Origin: an uncultured Arthrobacter sp.
GTDB lineage: Bacteria > Actinomycetota > Actinomycetes > Actinomycetales > Micrococcaceae
Length of the DNA: 64,000 nt
Assembly (NCBI RefSeq): GCF_902805515.1
Contig: NZ_CADCTE010000156.1
Coordinates: 1 to 64,000 of the forward strand
Reading direction: 5' to 3'
In this document: positions 50,210 to 59,829 of the stretch, one piece after another
Numbering within the stretch: the first letter of the stretch is position 1
How the letters are laid out: every line of letters starts with the position of its first letter
Translations under genes and position numbers: made by a program
Notes under the pieces: generated by a model
The model's input: only the letters and a program-made list of their open reading frames with translations
What the model was told of the DNA's origin: nothing
Databases searched by the model: none

Positions 50210-50656
50210 TCAGCCACCCATGCTTCCCGAGCGGCCGCCGCTGCCCGACTTGGCACTGTCGCCGAAACCGCCCCGGCTTACCGCCGAAGACCCCGAGGCG
50301 GGCAGGCCGCTCCGGGTCGAAGCACCCGCCGGAACCGTGGTGACGCCGCCGGAAAGCGTTGACCCGACGGGAGGAATGGACCTGCTGATAGCCGCGCTGC
50401 GCGCCCCCATGGCGAAAAAGTACCACCCGTAGACGCCGGAGGACCGGCCTTCCTCGCTGCACTTGCTGTCCTCGACCCGCTCCTGCGTGGTGCGGTCCTG
50501 GCAGACCTGGGCGTAGTCGGCGTCGATCACCTCGCCCGAGGGGGAGCATCCGGTGAGCACGGCGCTTGCAAGAAGCGCCGTCACACCAATGGAAAGGGAC
50601 GCACTTCGGCGGCTTCGATTCCGATCGCCCGCTGATGGGGCTTGGATATCGGTCAT
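50210..50656 (-). CDS. DUF1190/YgiB-like lipoprotein
   Basis: MTDIQ... TM/lipobox VLTGCSPS; C-terminus SRGGFGDSAKSGSGGRSGSMGG resembles the RGGFGxS...SMGG end of E. coli YgiB/YjfM. Start near 50656 (MTDIQAPSAG). Confidence 0.75.
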   Translation of the reverse strand: MTDIQAPSAGDRNRSRRSASLSIGVTALLASAVLTGCSPSGEVIDADYAQVCQDRTTQERVEDSKCSEEGRSSGVYGWYFFAMGARSAAISRSIPPVGSTLSGGVTTVPAGASTRSGLPASGSSAVSRGGFGDSAKSGSGGRSGSMGG

Positions 50657-50910
50657 GGTCGGCTTCCGGTCGCTGGGATGATGAATGAATCCGGGCCCTC
50701 TGCTGGTACGTACGAGGTGTCCGCTCAGCGGCAAGGCAGGCGGCCTGGTGGAACGGCGGGGTGCTGGCCCGAAGTGAATCCCCGGACCGTTGGTCCTGAC
50801 GCTTGAAAAGTACTGTAACCCACCAGCAGGAGTGCTCCGCCAGAATTGGCTGTGGCGGCGTCGCCCGAAGGTAGTGAGCGACGGGCGCGGTGCGCCCTAT
50901 GATCTTCTCC

Positions 50911-51309
50911 ATGGCGGCACTCGGAAAGGTTTCGTACTGGTCGGCCGAGCACGGATGGGGAGTGATTTCTTCGGCGGAGACCCCCGGCGGATGCTGGGTA
51001 CACTTCAGCGCGGCCGCCGAAGGCGGTCTCCGGGACCTGGCTGAGGGCCAGATCATCGAAATGGACTTCGAAAGGGCCGAGCAGGACGGGTATCACTTCA
51101 GCGCCACGCGGGTGTGGCCCCCGGGTGCCCGGCCCGACCGAATCCCGGACGGCGGAGCGTCAATACATCGGTCCGTTGAGGAAGAGCTGCGGTTCACGAC
51201 CGGCGACGACGATCCGATGCAAACGCGCACCCGGGGGCTTCCGATAAGCCGCGCCTACGAAAGCCACCTGCACATCACCTTCGACGACGATGGACCGGCC
51301 TCGCCCTAG
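50911..51309 (+). CDS. divergent cold-shock-like OB-fold protein
   Basis: MAALGKVSYWSAEHGWGVISSAETPGGCWVHFSAAAEGGLRDLAEGQIIEMDFERAEQDGYHFSATRV matches CSD topology (GxVxxxxxxxGWGxI...WVHFS). Confidence 0.8.
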   Translation: MAALGKVSYWSAEHGWGVISSAETPGGCWVHFSAAAEGGLRDLAEGQIIEMDFERAEQDGYHFSATRVWPPGARPDRIPDGGASIHRSVEEELRFTTGDDDPMQTRTRGLPISRAYESHLHITFDDDGPASP

Positions 51310-52088
51310 GCAACCGAAAAGGCCACGAGCGTGACCACCGCGTTGTTCACCGCGTGAAGCAGAACGGGCGCCCAGAGGTTCCGGTGGAACCGTTGAAGGA
51401 GGGCCAGGGCCACTCCGAGCGCGAAGAGATAGACGAAGGTCAGCAGCACGAGGTGGACTGCGGCGAAGAGAACAGCCGAGAGCACGACGGCCGCGGAAGG
51501 TCGGAACCGCCTCAGGAAACCGCTGAGGAAGGCGCCCCGGAACAGCACCTCCTCCCACAGCGGAGTGAGGACGGCGATGACGAGAAATGCGATGACAAAC
51601 ACCGGGGCGGGCACCGCGGTGATGACCTCGGAAAGGGGGTCATCAGACGAGCCAGCCGATGAAGTGTCAACGCCCAACGGAGCCAACACAGCAAGGAAAA
51701 GTCCCTGCAGCACTCCGGCGGCCAGCATCGAGACGGGGATCTGCCAGAGCAGGTGGAACATCCGGCGCGTCGGCCGGCGGAACCCAAGATCACGGAGACT
51801 TAGGCGGTTCCGCCGGAAGAGATGGACGTACAAGGCAAGGATGACGGCGGCGGTCACGCCGCAGAGGCTGATAACCACAACGGCTGCGACGGAATCGATG
51901 AGGCCGAGCAGCCCGGCTGCCAGCACGGCAGCAAAGAAGGCAGCGGCATAGATCACTACGAACAGCAGTGCCCAGCCGGCCTGTTTCAGGGTCACTCCCG
52001 GAGCCCCCTGCATTCGGTCCAGCGAACGGGCGCCTGCGCCACCGGCACCTGGATTCGGGCTTCCACCGTGGTCCATCATTTGCCCCAT
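51306..52088 (-). CDS. CPBP-family intramembrane metalloprotease (CAAX protease/bacteriocin processing)
   Basis: PLWEEVLFRGAFLSGFLRRF (EExxxR), later HLVLLTFVYLFALGVALALLQRFHRNLWAPVLLHAVNN. Confidence 0.94.
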   Translation of the reverse strand: MGQMMDHGGSPNPGAGGAGARSLDRMQGAPGVTLKQAGWALLFVVIYAAAFFAAVLAAGLLGLIDSVAAVVVISLCGVTAAVILALYVHLFRRNRLSLRDLGFRRPTRRMFHLLWQIPVSMLAAGVLQGLFLAVLAPLGVDTSSAGSSDDPLSEVITAVPAPVFVIAFLVIAVLTPLWEEVLFRGAFLSGFLRRFRPSAAVVLSAVLFAAVHLVLLTFVYLFALGVALALLQRFHRNLWAPVLLHAVNNAVVTLVAFSVA

Positions 52089-52252
52089 CCCGCCATCATG
52101 CCGCAGGCAGCCGGGCTGCCCGCCCCGGTATCCAACAGCAGGACGGCTCCGCAGAAAGTGCCCAGGACGGCGCCGGCACCGAGGCCCTTGAGCAGAATGC
52201 CCATCGCCGGTCCTCCGGGCGCGGTAGGTGCGTCGTCGTCGCTGATCAACAT
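52076..52252 (-). CDS. possible 58-aa single-TM protein upstream of/overlapping CPBP protease start
   Basis: MLISDDDAPTAPGGPAMGILLKGLGAGAVLGTFCGAVLLLDTGAGSPAACGMMAGWGK. Confidence 0.45.
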   Translation of the reverse strand: MLISDDDAPTAPGGPAMGILLKGLGAGAVLGTFCGAVLLLDTGAGSPAACGMMAGWGK

Positions 52253-52369
52253 GCGCCTGAGAGTACTCCCGATTTCCTCAGGCTGCGGCCACCGTCCCGT
52301 GCCGTCACGTGAGCCACAGGCGCGACCGACGGCCTTGTCCGCCGTCGGACCGGGCGGGACAATGTCCCT

Positions 52370-53476
52370 GTGCAGAACGTGCAGCCGTCCCCGGAAACGT
52401 TGGCGAAGGTGGCTGGGTCGGCAGTTGGTGCGGGCCACCCGCTTCCAGTGAGCGACCATGTGCTGGTCCCCCTCGGCGTCCCGCTGTCGAACATGACGAC
52501 CGCCGGACTGTGGCGGCTGCAGGGCACGGCAGGCGAGGGAGAGGACCGACACGCCTTCTCATCGATTCTCAAGGTAATCCATACTCCGCTGCGCTGGTCT
52601 GGGATTGAGCAGATCCCTGAAGAGCTGCGGGGATTCGTCGTCGAACACTACCCCTGGCGCACCGAGGCTGAAGTTTACGCCGGCAGCCTCGGACAGCACC
52701 TGCCCGAAGGGCTGCGGCTGCCGACGGTGCACCACATCGAGGAGCTTGACGAGGACAGTACGGCGATCTGGATGGAGGACGTTCAGCAAGACCCGCACGC
52801 TGAGTGGGACCCCGACCGTTTCGCCCGGACGGCATACCTGCTCGGCCGCATGGCCGGTGCAGCGGGGGCGCCGCGCGGAAACCCTCGCGACCTCGCCGAC
52901 TACGTCTTCGGGCCGGGCGAGCACATCTTCATTCCGCGGCTCCGATCAGGAACATTCCGTTCCCACCCCGCCTTCGAAGGCAGTGTGGATGACCGCCTCG
53001 AGGAGGACTTGGTCGCGTTGACCGGGCAGCTTCCCGCGCTCCTGTCGGAACTGTCGGCCCTCCCCCGTACCCGCGCACACGGCGATGCCTGTCCCCAGAA
53101 CCTTCTGCAGTGCCGCGACGGCGTCGTGGCCATCGACTGGGGCCTCTTCGGCACCGCCCCGGCCGGCTTCGACCTCGGCCAGCTGCTGACCGGACTCGTC
53201 AATGAGGGGCTGCTTCCCGGATCGGCTTTGCCTGAGCTCGCGCCCCGTTGTCTCGATGCCTATCTGTGGGGGCTGCGCGACGAAGGGGCGACGCTACCGC
53301 GGGAACTGGTACGGAGGGGATTCGCCATCTCCACCGCGATCGTCAGTGGGCTCTCCGCGCTGTTCCCCCCTGAGCTGGACGGGCCGGATTCCGAGCACCT
53401 GCACCGGCTGATCGCGGCACGGGCTGATATGGCGCGTTTCCTCATCGCGGAGCTGGCCGCCTCCTCGACGTCCTGA
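52370..53476 (+). CDS. aminoglycoside phosphotransferase/choline-kinase-like protein
   Basis: RTRAHGDACPQNLLQCRDGVVAIDWGLFGTAPAGFDLGQLL (HGDxxxxN, IDW). Confidence 0.88.
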   Translation: MQNVQPSPETLAKVAGSAVGAGHPLPVSDHVLVPLGVPLSNMTTAGLWRLQGTAGEGEDRHAFSSILKVIHTPLRWSGIEQIPEELRGFVVEHYPWRTEAEVYAGSLGQHLPEGLRLPTVHHIEELDEDSTAIWMEDVQQDPHAEWDPDRFARTAYLLGRMAGAAGAPRGNPRDLADYVFGPGEHIFIPRLRSGTFRSHPAFEGSVDDRLEEDLVALTGQLPALLSELSALPRTRAHGDACPQNLLQCRDGVVAIDWGLFGTAPAGFDLGQLLTGLVNEGLLPGSALPELAPRCLDAYLWGLRDEGATLPRELVRRGFAISTAIVSGLSALFPPELDGPDSEHLHRLIAARADMARFLIAELAASSTS

Positions 53477-53517
53477 TCGCAAACGCTGAACCTGCCTGTC
53501 GGCGGAAAGGGAATCCC

Positions 53518-54177
53518 ATGGCGACTTTTGTGCTCCTCCACGGCGGCGGTTCCACTGCTTGGGACTGGCATCTGGTTGGTCCGCTTCTTGAGGGCGCGGG
53601 CCACGACGCCGTTGCCGTGGACCTGCCGATCGAAGATGCCAACGCCGGGCTCGAGCAGTATCTCGCCGTCATCGCCGCCGCTGTGCCGGCCGCACGGCAT
53701 GTCATCGTCGTCGGGCATTCCCTCGGCGGCTTCATCGCACCGCTGGCCTGCGAACATCTCGGCGCGGAAGGCCTCGCCTATCTCGCCGGAATGATCCCGC
53801 TGCCCGGTGAGAGCTTCGCCGACTGGTGGACCAATACTGGGCATGACTCGGAGAGCATCGACGACGACCCGGAGGTTCTCTACTTCAACGGTGTCCCTGA
53901 TGCTCTTGCCCGCGAAGCCCGCGCGCGTGAGCGGGATCAGCAGGGCACCTGGATGTCCGGGCCGTGGCCGGCGGACCGGCACCCCGCGGTACCGACTCTG
54001 GCCATCCTGTGCCGGGAGGACAACCTCTTCCCGGCCTCCTTCATGAGACGCCAGGTGCGGGAGCGGCTGGGGATCGAGCCGGTTGAGATCGACGGCGGAC
54101 ACTATGCCGCCCTCAGCCAACCGGATGCAGTCGCCGCCGCATTGGTTGACTTCGCCGGGCGGTGGGCCGGACCGTAA
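53518..54177 (+). CDS. alpha/beta hydrolase
   Basis: MATFVLLHGGGSTAWDWHLVGPLLEGAGHDAVAVDLP...VVGHSLGGFIAPL. Confidence 0.96.
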   Translation: MATFVLLHGGGSTAWDWHLVGPLLEGAGHDAVAVDLPIEDANAGLEQYLAVIAAAVPAARHVIVVGHSLGGFIAPLACEHLGAEGLAYLAGMIPLPGESFADWWTNTGHDSESIDDDPEVLYFNGVPDALAREARARERDQQGTWMSGPWPADRHPAVPTLAILCREDNLFPASFMRRQVRERLGIEPVEIDGGHYAALSQPDAVAAALVDFAGRWAGP

Positions 54178-54260
54178 TGCTGTCCCCCTGAGCCCGACCG
54201 GAACCCGCCAGACCGTGGACCTGGCAGCCTTGACGACCCCGTGACGGCGTCGACGCGCGG

Positions 54261-54312
54261 CCGGCGCACCCGATTGCGACCGGCGCACCTCATTGCGACG
54301 AACGCACCCGAT
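54261..54312. repeat. 19-bp imperfect tandem repeat, about 2.7 copies, intergenic
   Basis: ccggcgcacccgattgcga / ccggcgcacctcattgcga / cgaacgcacccgat. Confidence 0.8.
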
Positions 54313-54476
54313 AAACCGGGCGCCGCCGTCGTTTTCGGGCGCCCGGGACGCAAGCCGCAGCACATCGCGCCGTCCCTCGCAATGTGACGAAGCCAATACG
54401 CGCCCGAGGCGGAGAAAACGGTGCCCATCCGGACAATGGAACCTGTGGTGGGGACCGTATCTTGAGGAACGCCGAA

Positions 54477-54737
54477 ATGCAGTGGCTGAATAACAACCGT
54501 GACCTTCTTCCGTCCGCCGGCGCACTGGCGGGCGTGCTCATATTCTGGACCGCTGGAGCGTTCGGCGGCCTAAGGGTGCTGAATGGATTCCGCTCCCCGT
54601 TGGCGGAGTTGATCGGGCTCTACCTGATGTTCATACTCCTGATCGCCTCGGTCGCCGTTGCATACTGGGCCGTCCGCGAACTGCCAAGGCGGCTCGCGCT
54701 CCGACGCCACACCGACCGCTTGCCGCTGCGCCAGTAA
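54477..54737 (+). CDS. small two-TM membrane protein
   Basis: MQWLNNNRDLLPSAGALAGVLIFWTAGAFGGLRVLNGFRSPLAELIGLYLMFILLIASVAVAYWAV. Confidence 0.7.
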   Translation: MQWLNNNRDLLPSAGALAGVLIFWTAGAFGGLRVLNGFRSPLAELIGLYLMFILLIASVAVAYWAVRELPRRLALRRHTDRLPLRQ

Positions 54738-54881
54738 CCAATGCGCTCTACCCGGCAGGCTTCGACTGCTGTCGGACGGGGATTAGGGCCTTCCTGCGCA
54801 CCACAGCGAGGTGAAGAGCAACTCGATGGGCCGCCGGGCCGGTTAGGCTGGGCGGATTCCTTCGCAAAGGCAGGTGGGCCC

Positions 54882-55202
54882 GTGACCGAGTACGCCGACT
54901 TCGCCTCCCGGCTGCGTGACGTGCTGGTTGGCATTGCCACGCTCGAGGTGGACGGCGGCGCAGACTCACGACCCGCCCTGCTGAGTCCGGACGGCCGGAG
55001 GTTCGTCTTCGCCCAGACCCTTGCGCAGATGCACGCCGCCGTCTCGCGGATCGACGGCGAGGTGCTCTCCGATCCGGCCGACTCCTCACCGCTGGAAGGT
55101 CAGTTGAGGCTGTTCTCCGTCCACATCTGGGAGGCCCTGGAAACGGCCGCCGGTGACGCCGGGACACTGCGGATCACTTACTACGGCGTCGTGGCGGAAT
55201 AG
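54882..55202 (+). CDS. hypothetical protein, 106 aa (GTG start)
   Basis: MTEYADFASRLRDVLVGIATLEVDGGADSRPALLSPDGRRFVFAQTLAQMHAAVSRIDGEVLSDPADSSPLEGQLRLFSVHIWEALETAAGDAGTLRITYYGVVAE; C-term homologous to ORF at 62337-62510. Confidence 0.8.
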   Translation: MTEYADFASRLRDVLVGIATLEVDGGADSRPALLSPDGRRFVFAQTLAQMHAAVSRIDGEVLSDPADSSPLEGQLRLFSVHIWEALETAAGDAGTLRITYYGVVAE

Positions 55203-55553
55203 CCGCACCGCCGAGAAGTTAGCGTCGCGAGTAACCCCTTCCAGCGACCTGGGAGGGGTTCCCCGGGCTCTGGGGAAGGTTGCACTAACGACGGCTATCC
55301 CGACGAAGACTTCTGTCTCATTTGAAACATCAGTGCCATTGGTCACATTTCGCGGTAGGGTCAGGAACTGAAATGGGGTAGAGCCGGAGCAAGCCGGAGG
55401 TTCCCGCCGCGGAGGGAACCGACGAGCCGCCCGCCCCGCCTGCGACGTCGTTGACCCCGCGGACCGCAGAACCCACGCCAAAGCCCTCCCGACGCGCCAC
55501 ACGTCCGGTGAACGGCGTCTTCATACCTTCAAAACCCTCGCGATAGGCACACC

Positions 55554-56957
55554 ATGAAGCACCCACGGGAATCGCTGATAGCAATGGCCGCCGCTGCGCT
55601 CCTGCTGCTTGTGGGACTCGGTCCAGCCTGCGCGGGAAGTGGACCCACAAACCTCCGCCAGGACTATGCGGCGAGCTCGTCGACCTCGATCCGGGCAGTA
55701 TGGAACCCGGTTCCCGGCTACAGCGGGGTGTACAAGCACTATCTCGACGGAAGGTTCGTCGTCGGCGCTTCGGACCCCACCACCGGGGAGACGTTCTCGG
55801 GCCTGGCCTCCGGATCGGTTCACACGGTGCAGGTCAGCGCCGTGATCAGCGGCGTTGAATACAAATCGGCTGTCGTGACCATGAAAGCGACCAGGACCCC
55901 GCCGATCGCGCCGGCTCCGCCGACGAATCTGCGGCCGGTGGCTTCAGGAACCACCCAAACCGCGATCAGGGTCGAATGGGACGCACCCGCGGGTTACGCC
56001 GGAAGCTACAAGCACTATGTCAACGGCGTCCACGTCGCTGGACAGGACGACGCCACGAAGGGCGAAACTCTCACCGGCCTCGCTCCGAACACGAGCTACA
56101 CCATCCAGGTATCGGCAACGATCGGAGGGATCGAGAAGAAGTCGGCCGTCCTCACGGCAAAGACCAACGCCGTGCCCCCGGCACCACCTGCCTGGAAGCT
56201 GTACTGGGCGGACGAGTTCAACGGCGCCGCCGTAGACACCACGAAATGGAACGTCCTCGACAACTCAACCTACGGTGACGGCAACGACGAGCTTGCCTGT
56301 CTTCAGAACGAAAACGTCGGTGTGGCGAACGGCAAGCTGACCATCACTGCGCAGAAACTCCCGGCTCCGGTTCTCTGCAACAGCAACGACGGGCGCTTCC
56401 CGAACGGACGGCTGTACACCTCCGGCCACCTGAACACGCTCGGAAAGTTTGAAACGACGTACGGCCGGTTCGAGATGAGTGCGAAGCTCCCTGTTCAGCA
56501 GGGGACCTCGAAGGGGCTCTGGCCTGCCTTCTGGATGCGCCCGGTCGACCGCGGTGTCGGTGAGATCGACATTATGGAAGCCCTCGGTTCCTCGAAGGCG
56601 GAGACCCATGTCCGGGCGAACGAGGTCCACCAAACGATCCACTACGACTACGGCTACACTGCACCCCACGGCATGCAGGACCACGAGTACATTCTGCCGA
56701 ACGGGCGCACTATGGCTGACGGGTTCCACCAGTACGCGGTTGAGTGGGAGCCCGGGGTCATCCGCTGGTACGTCGACGGCGTGAAAACCTACGAGCGGAA
56801 CCGGACGACCACCTCGTGGATGGATGAGAGCTTCAGCCGGAACTTCTTCCTCCGGCTCAACATGGCGGTCGGAGGGGGCTGGCCCGGTGCACCGGATGCA
56901 GACACCCAATTTCCGGCACTCATGGAAGTCGATTACGTCCGGGCCTACAAGCGCTAG
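55554..56957 (+). CDS. glycoside hydrolase family 16 protein with two Fn3-like domains
   Basis: Signal/lipoprotein-like N-term; GEIDIMEALGS catalytic EIDxxE; two Fn3-like repeats with YKHYLDGRFVVGA/YKHYVNGVHVAGQ. Confidence 0.94.
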   Translation: MKHPRESLIAMAAAALLLLVGLGPACAGSGPTNLRQDYAASSSTSIRAVWNPVPGYSGVYKHYLDGRFVVGASDPTTGETFSGLASGSVHTVQVSAVISGVEYKSAVVTMKATRTPPIAPAPPTNLRPVASGTTQTAIRVEWDAPAGYAGSYKHYVNGVHVAGQDDATKGETLTGLAPNTSYTIQVSATIGGIEKKSAVLTAKTNAVPPAPPAWKLYWADEFNGAAVDTTKWNVLDNSTYGDGNDELACLQNENVGVANGKLTITAQKLPAPVLCNSNDGRFPNGRLYTSGHLNTLGKFETTYGRFEMSAKLPVQQGTSKGLWPAFWMRPVDRGVGEIDIMEALGSSKAETHVRANEVHQTIHYDYGYTAPHGMQDHEYILPNGRTMADGFHQYAVEWEPGVIRWYVDGVKTYERNRTTTSWMDESFSRNFFLRLNMAVGGGWPGAPDADTQFPALMEVDYVRAYKR

Positions 56958-56999
56958 AAGCCTGTCAGCAACAGACGCTCCGCTTGCCGGCCCACCGGG

Positions 57000-57284
57000 T
57001 CACTCGGGAAGCGGCTGCCCGTACGGATAGTCCACCCACACCCCCGGTGTACCGTCGCCCGCGACGGCCTCCGCACCGCGGACAACTGCCGAATAGTCAG
57101 CCGGAAAGCGGGCACCCTGCAGCACCGTGCTCAGGTGCACCTCGTGATGCACCGTCCCGTCCGCGAACCGGACGTCGTAGACGATCCCCCTCCGAAGGCG
57201 CGGTCTGCGCAGGATCAGGGAACGGCCCTCCCTGGCCACCCACGTCGCCCTGACGTGGACCGGCATGATGTCGGACATCGACAT
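57000..57284 (-). CDS. hypothetical protein, 94 aa
   Basis: MSMSDIMPVHVRATWVAREGRSLILRRPRLRRGIVYDVRFADGTVHHEVHLSTVLQGARF; directly downstream of nrtR-like gene. Confidence 0.65.
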   Translation of the reverse strand: MSMSDIMPVHVRATWVAREGRSLILRRPRLRRGIVYDVRFADGTVHHEVHLSTVLQGARFPADYSAVVRGAEAVAGDGTPGVWVDYPYGQPLPE

Positions 57285-57291
57285 TCCTCTC

Positions 57292-58050
57292 TCAGCTGTC
57301 GGCTGCGCCCGGACGTTGAGCTGCGGCGGGGCGGGTCAGCGGCGGGCTGATGAAATCCTTGTCCACGCTGAAGACGGTGGCCGGGGCACCCTTGGCACGC
57401 GGCTCCTTCCGGCCGGTGTCGGCAAGCACGGGGGTCATCTTGCGGGTGAAGTTGCCTGGGTCCATGGTGGCCCCCCAGACGGCGTCGTAGACGTGGCGCA
57501 GTTGGGAGAGAGTGAACTCCTCGGGGACGAGCCGGGCGGCCGTCAGGGTGTATTCCATCTTGCCGGCGAGCCGGTCCAGTGCGTCGGTGAGGATGTCTTG
57601 GTGGTCGAACGCGAGTTTCTCGTTGGCGAGCACCGTGTGCACCGGCTGCCACTGGGCGGAGGCGGCGTCGGATCCGGGATTCAGGTCGGGCAGGGTCTTC
57701 CCATCGGTGGCCAGCAGCGCCAAGTGCGCCACGGAGACCACGCGCATGCGCGGATCCCGTTTCGGGTCGCTGTAGGTTGCGAGCTGCTCGACGTGGGCGC
57801 GGTGGGCGCCCAGGTCCAGGCCGGTCTCTTCGGCAAGTTCCCGCCAGGCTGCATGGAGAGCATCCTCGTCGGCCCGGACGAACCCGCCCGGCAGTGCCAG
57901 CGCCCCTTGGAAAGGGTGCCCGCCGCGTCGGATGAGCGCCGCCTGCAGGACACCCCCGGCCACGGCGAAGACGACCAGGTCCACGGCCAGTGCCACCGAG
58001 GGGTACTCCCTGGGCTGGTAGTCCTGGAGGAACTGCTCCTCGGTGCCCAT
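57292..58050 (-). CDS. NrtR-like NUDIX-domain transcriptional regulator of NAD metabolism
   Basis: NUDIX GGFVRADEDALHAAWRELAEETGLDL plus C-terminal winged helix EEFTLSQLRHVYDAVWGATMDPGNFTRKM. Confidence 0.9.
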   Translation of the reverse strand: MGTEEQFLQDYQPREYPSVALAVDLVVFAVAGGVLQAALIRRGGHPFQGALALPGGFVRADEDALHAAWRELAEETGLDLGAHRAHVEQLATYSDPKRDPRMRVVSVAHLALLATDGKTLPDLNPGSDAASAQWQPVHTVLANEKLAFDHQDILTDALDRLAGKMEYTLTAARLVPEEFTLSQLRHVYDAVWGATMDPGNFTRKMTPVLADTGRKEPRAKGAPATVFSVDKDFISPPLTRPAAAQRPGAADS

Positions 58051-59156
58051 CAGGCTCCTGCCAGTACCGTGCGCGTGGCCCAGGGCGGGGAAGTGAAGCG
58101 GGTCCGCTGGGCAATGATCAGGTCAATGATCTCAGTTGCGGTGGCCATGCGCCGCTCCTGATCGCCGGTGACGAGGATCCAGGAGTGGCCCGCGCGGGTG
58201 AGTTCCTCCTTGAACCATTCGGTCATTTCGGCCCTGCGGTGCTCGGCCTCGCGCCAGCCGTCGTCCTCGAAGTCGACGCCGTCGTCGTCGGTGATGAGAT
58301 AGATGTCCCGGTGCGGCAGTTGGGTCAGGGCCAGATAGGAACCATAGCTGCCTTCACCGATGTAGAGGCGTTCAAACAGGGAGGTGGCGAGGCTGTCGGT
58401 GTCGGCGATGACCAGGGGGCAGCGCGCGGCCGCTTCGTTCTCCATCTCGTTCTGTCGCTCACCGATGATGGAGAAGTCCTCCGAAGTCCACACCAGATCG
58501 GACAGGACGGCATCGGGGTTCTCCGCCCGCGCGGCGGCGAACTTGTCGTAGGTGTACTGGCGTCCGTATTCGGGGACGTCGACGAGCTCGGGGTAACGGC
58601 CCCGGTAGTGCTCCATGAGCGCCGTCGTGAGGGTGCTGGTGCCGGTGGATTCCGCGCCGACGAGGATGACGCGCACGGCCAGGTCCTGCCGGGCGGGCTT
58701 GATGATGTTCCGCCACGCCGCAGTGAGATCGTCACGGCACAACGTCCCGCTGACGGGGTACGCGGTGCGGGCGTGGTCGACCATGACATGGACGGCGCCG
58801 AAGTGGGCGGCCAGTTCGGCACCGTATTCCTCGGAGCTGAACACGGCGTCGACCTTAGTGATCCCGCTGACCTTCAGGGCAAGACGGAGGGCCTCGTCGT
58901 GGGCCTTCCAGATGGCGGCGGAGTGGTAGTCCTCCGGGCAGTCGTTGGGCATCCCGATGACGGTGACATTGGTTTCGTCGAACTCTGCCGCTAGCCACCT
59001 GACCCGGTCGGCCACGGTGATGTTCTCGAAGCGGTTGCCCAGGACGACGACGGCGAGCTTCTGGCTCTGCGCGGCTGCGGTCGTGATCAGGTGTCGGTGG
59101 CCGGCGTGGGGCGGGTAGAACTTGCCGATGATTACGCCCTGCGGGTAGAGAGTCAC
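58050..59156 (-). CDS. nadR: NadR-like bifunctional NMN adenylyltransferase/ribosylnicotinamide kinase
   Basis: GVIIGKFYPPHAGHRHLITTAA nucleotidyltransferase; VGAESTGTSTLTTALMEHYRGRYPELVDVPEYGRQY kinase P-loop; GTGA overlap with pnuC stop. Confidence 0.94.
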   Translation of the reverse strand: MTLYPQGVIIGKFYPPHAGHRHLITTAAAQSQKLAVVVLGNRFENITVADRVRWLAAEFDETNVTVIGMPNDCPEDYHSAAIWKAHDEALRLALKVSGITKVDAVFSSEEYGAELAAHFGAVHVMVDHARTAYPVSGTLCRDDLTAAWRNIIKPARQDLAVRVILVGAESTGTSTLTTALMEHYRGRYPELVDVPEYGRQYTYDKFAAARAENPDAVLSDLVWTSEDFSIIGERQNEMENEAAARCPLVIADTDSLATSLFERLYIGEGSYGSYLALTQLPHRDIYLITDDDGVDFEDDGWREAEHRRAEMTEWFKEELTRAGHSWILVTGDQERRMATATEIIDLIIAQRTRFTSPPWATRTVLAGA

Positions 59157-59815
59157 GCTGGCACCTTCTCTGTCTCGACAGCGGGCCCGGCCTGGAGTGC
59201 GCGGGCGCGCTTCCAGTCGACGAGGCCGTAGATGCACAGGGCCAGGAATCCGACGTAGAGGACGGCGGTAAGGGCGAGGCCGCGGCTGTAGTAGAGCGGG
59301 ATGGACACCAGATCGATGACGATCCAGACGTGCCAGTGCTGGAAAATCTTTTTTGCCTGCGCGTAGGTGGCCAGCAGCGATGCGGCGAGAACGAATGCGT
59401 CGGGCCAGGGCACCTGCGAATCGGTGGCGCGGGTGAGGATCATGGCCACTCCGACGGTGGCGGCGACGACTGCCACCAGGCCGATGAGGCCCTCGTTGCG
59501 GGACGCGTCCCGAATGGGCAGGTCACCCTTCACCTCGGTGTCCTTCGCCCCACGGACCCAGTTGTACCAACCGTAGACGGCGACCGAAGCGAACACGATC
59601 TGCAGGACGGTCTCGCCGTACAGTCCGGCGCCCAGGAACAAGATCGTGAAGGCGATGTTGTTCAGGATGCCCACCGGCCAGTTCCAGGCCCGTTGCTTGG
59701 CCACGCCATAGACGCAGGCTGCTCCGGTGACGAAGCCGATAACTTCGATCCAGCTAACAGGGTTATTCAGCAGGGTGAAGGCCGTTGCGTTCATCCAGTC
59801 CAGCACTGCAGTCAT
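59153..59815 (-). CDS. pnuC: nicotinamide riboside transporter PnuC
   Basis: PVSWIEVIGFVTGAACVYGVAKQRAWNWPVGILNNIAFTILFLGAGLYGETVLQIVFASVAVYGWYNWVRG. Start at ATG 59815 preferred (GTG 59839 alternative). Confidence 0.95.
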   Translation of the reverse strand: MTAVLDWMNATAFTLLNNPVSWIEVIGFVTGAACVYGVAKQRAWNWPVGILNNIAFTILFLGAGLYGETVLQIVFASVAVYGWYNWVRGAKDTEVKGDLPIRDASRNEGLIGLVAVVAATVGVAMILTRATDSQVPWPDAFVLAASLLATYAQAKKIFQHWHVWIVIDLVSIPLYYSRGLALTAVLYVGFLALCIYGLVDWKRARALQAGPAVETEKVPA

Positions 59816-59829
59816 GTTGTCCCCCTCAT

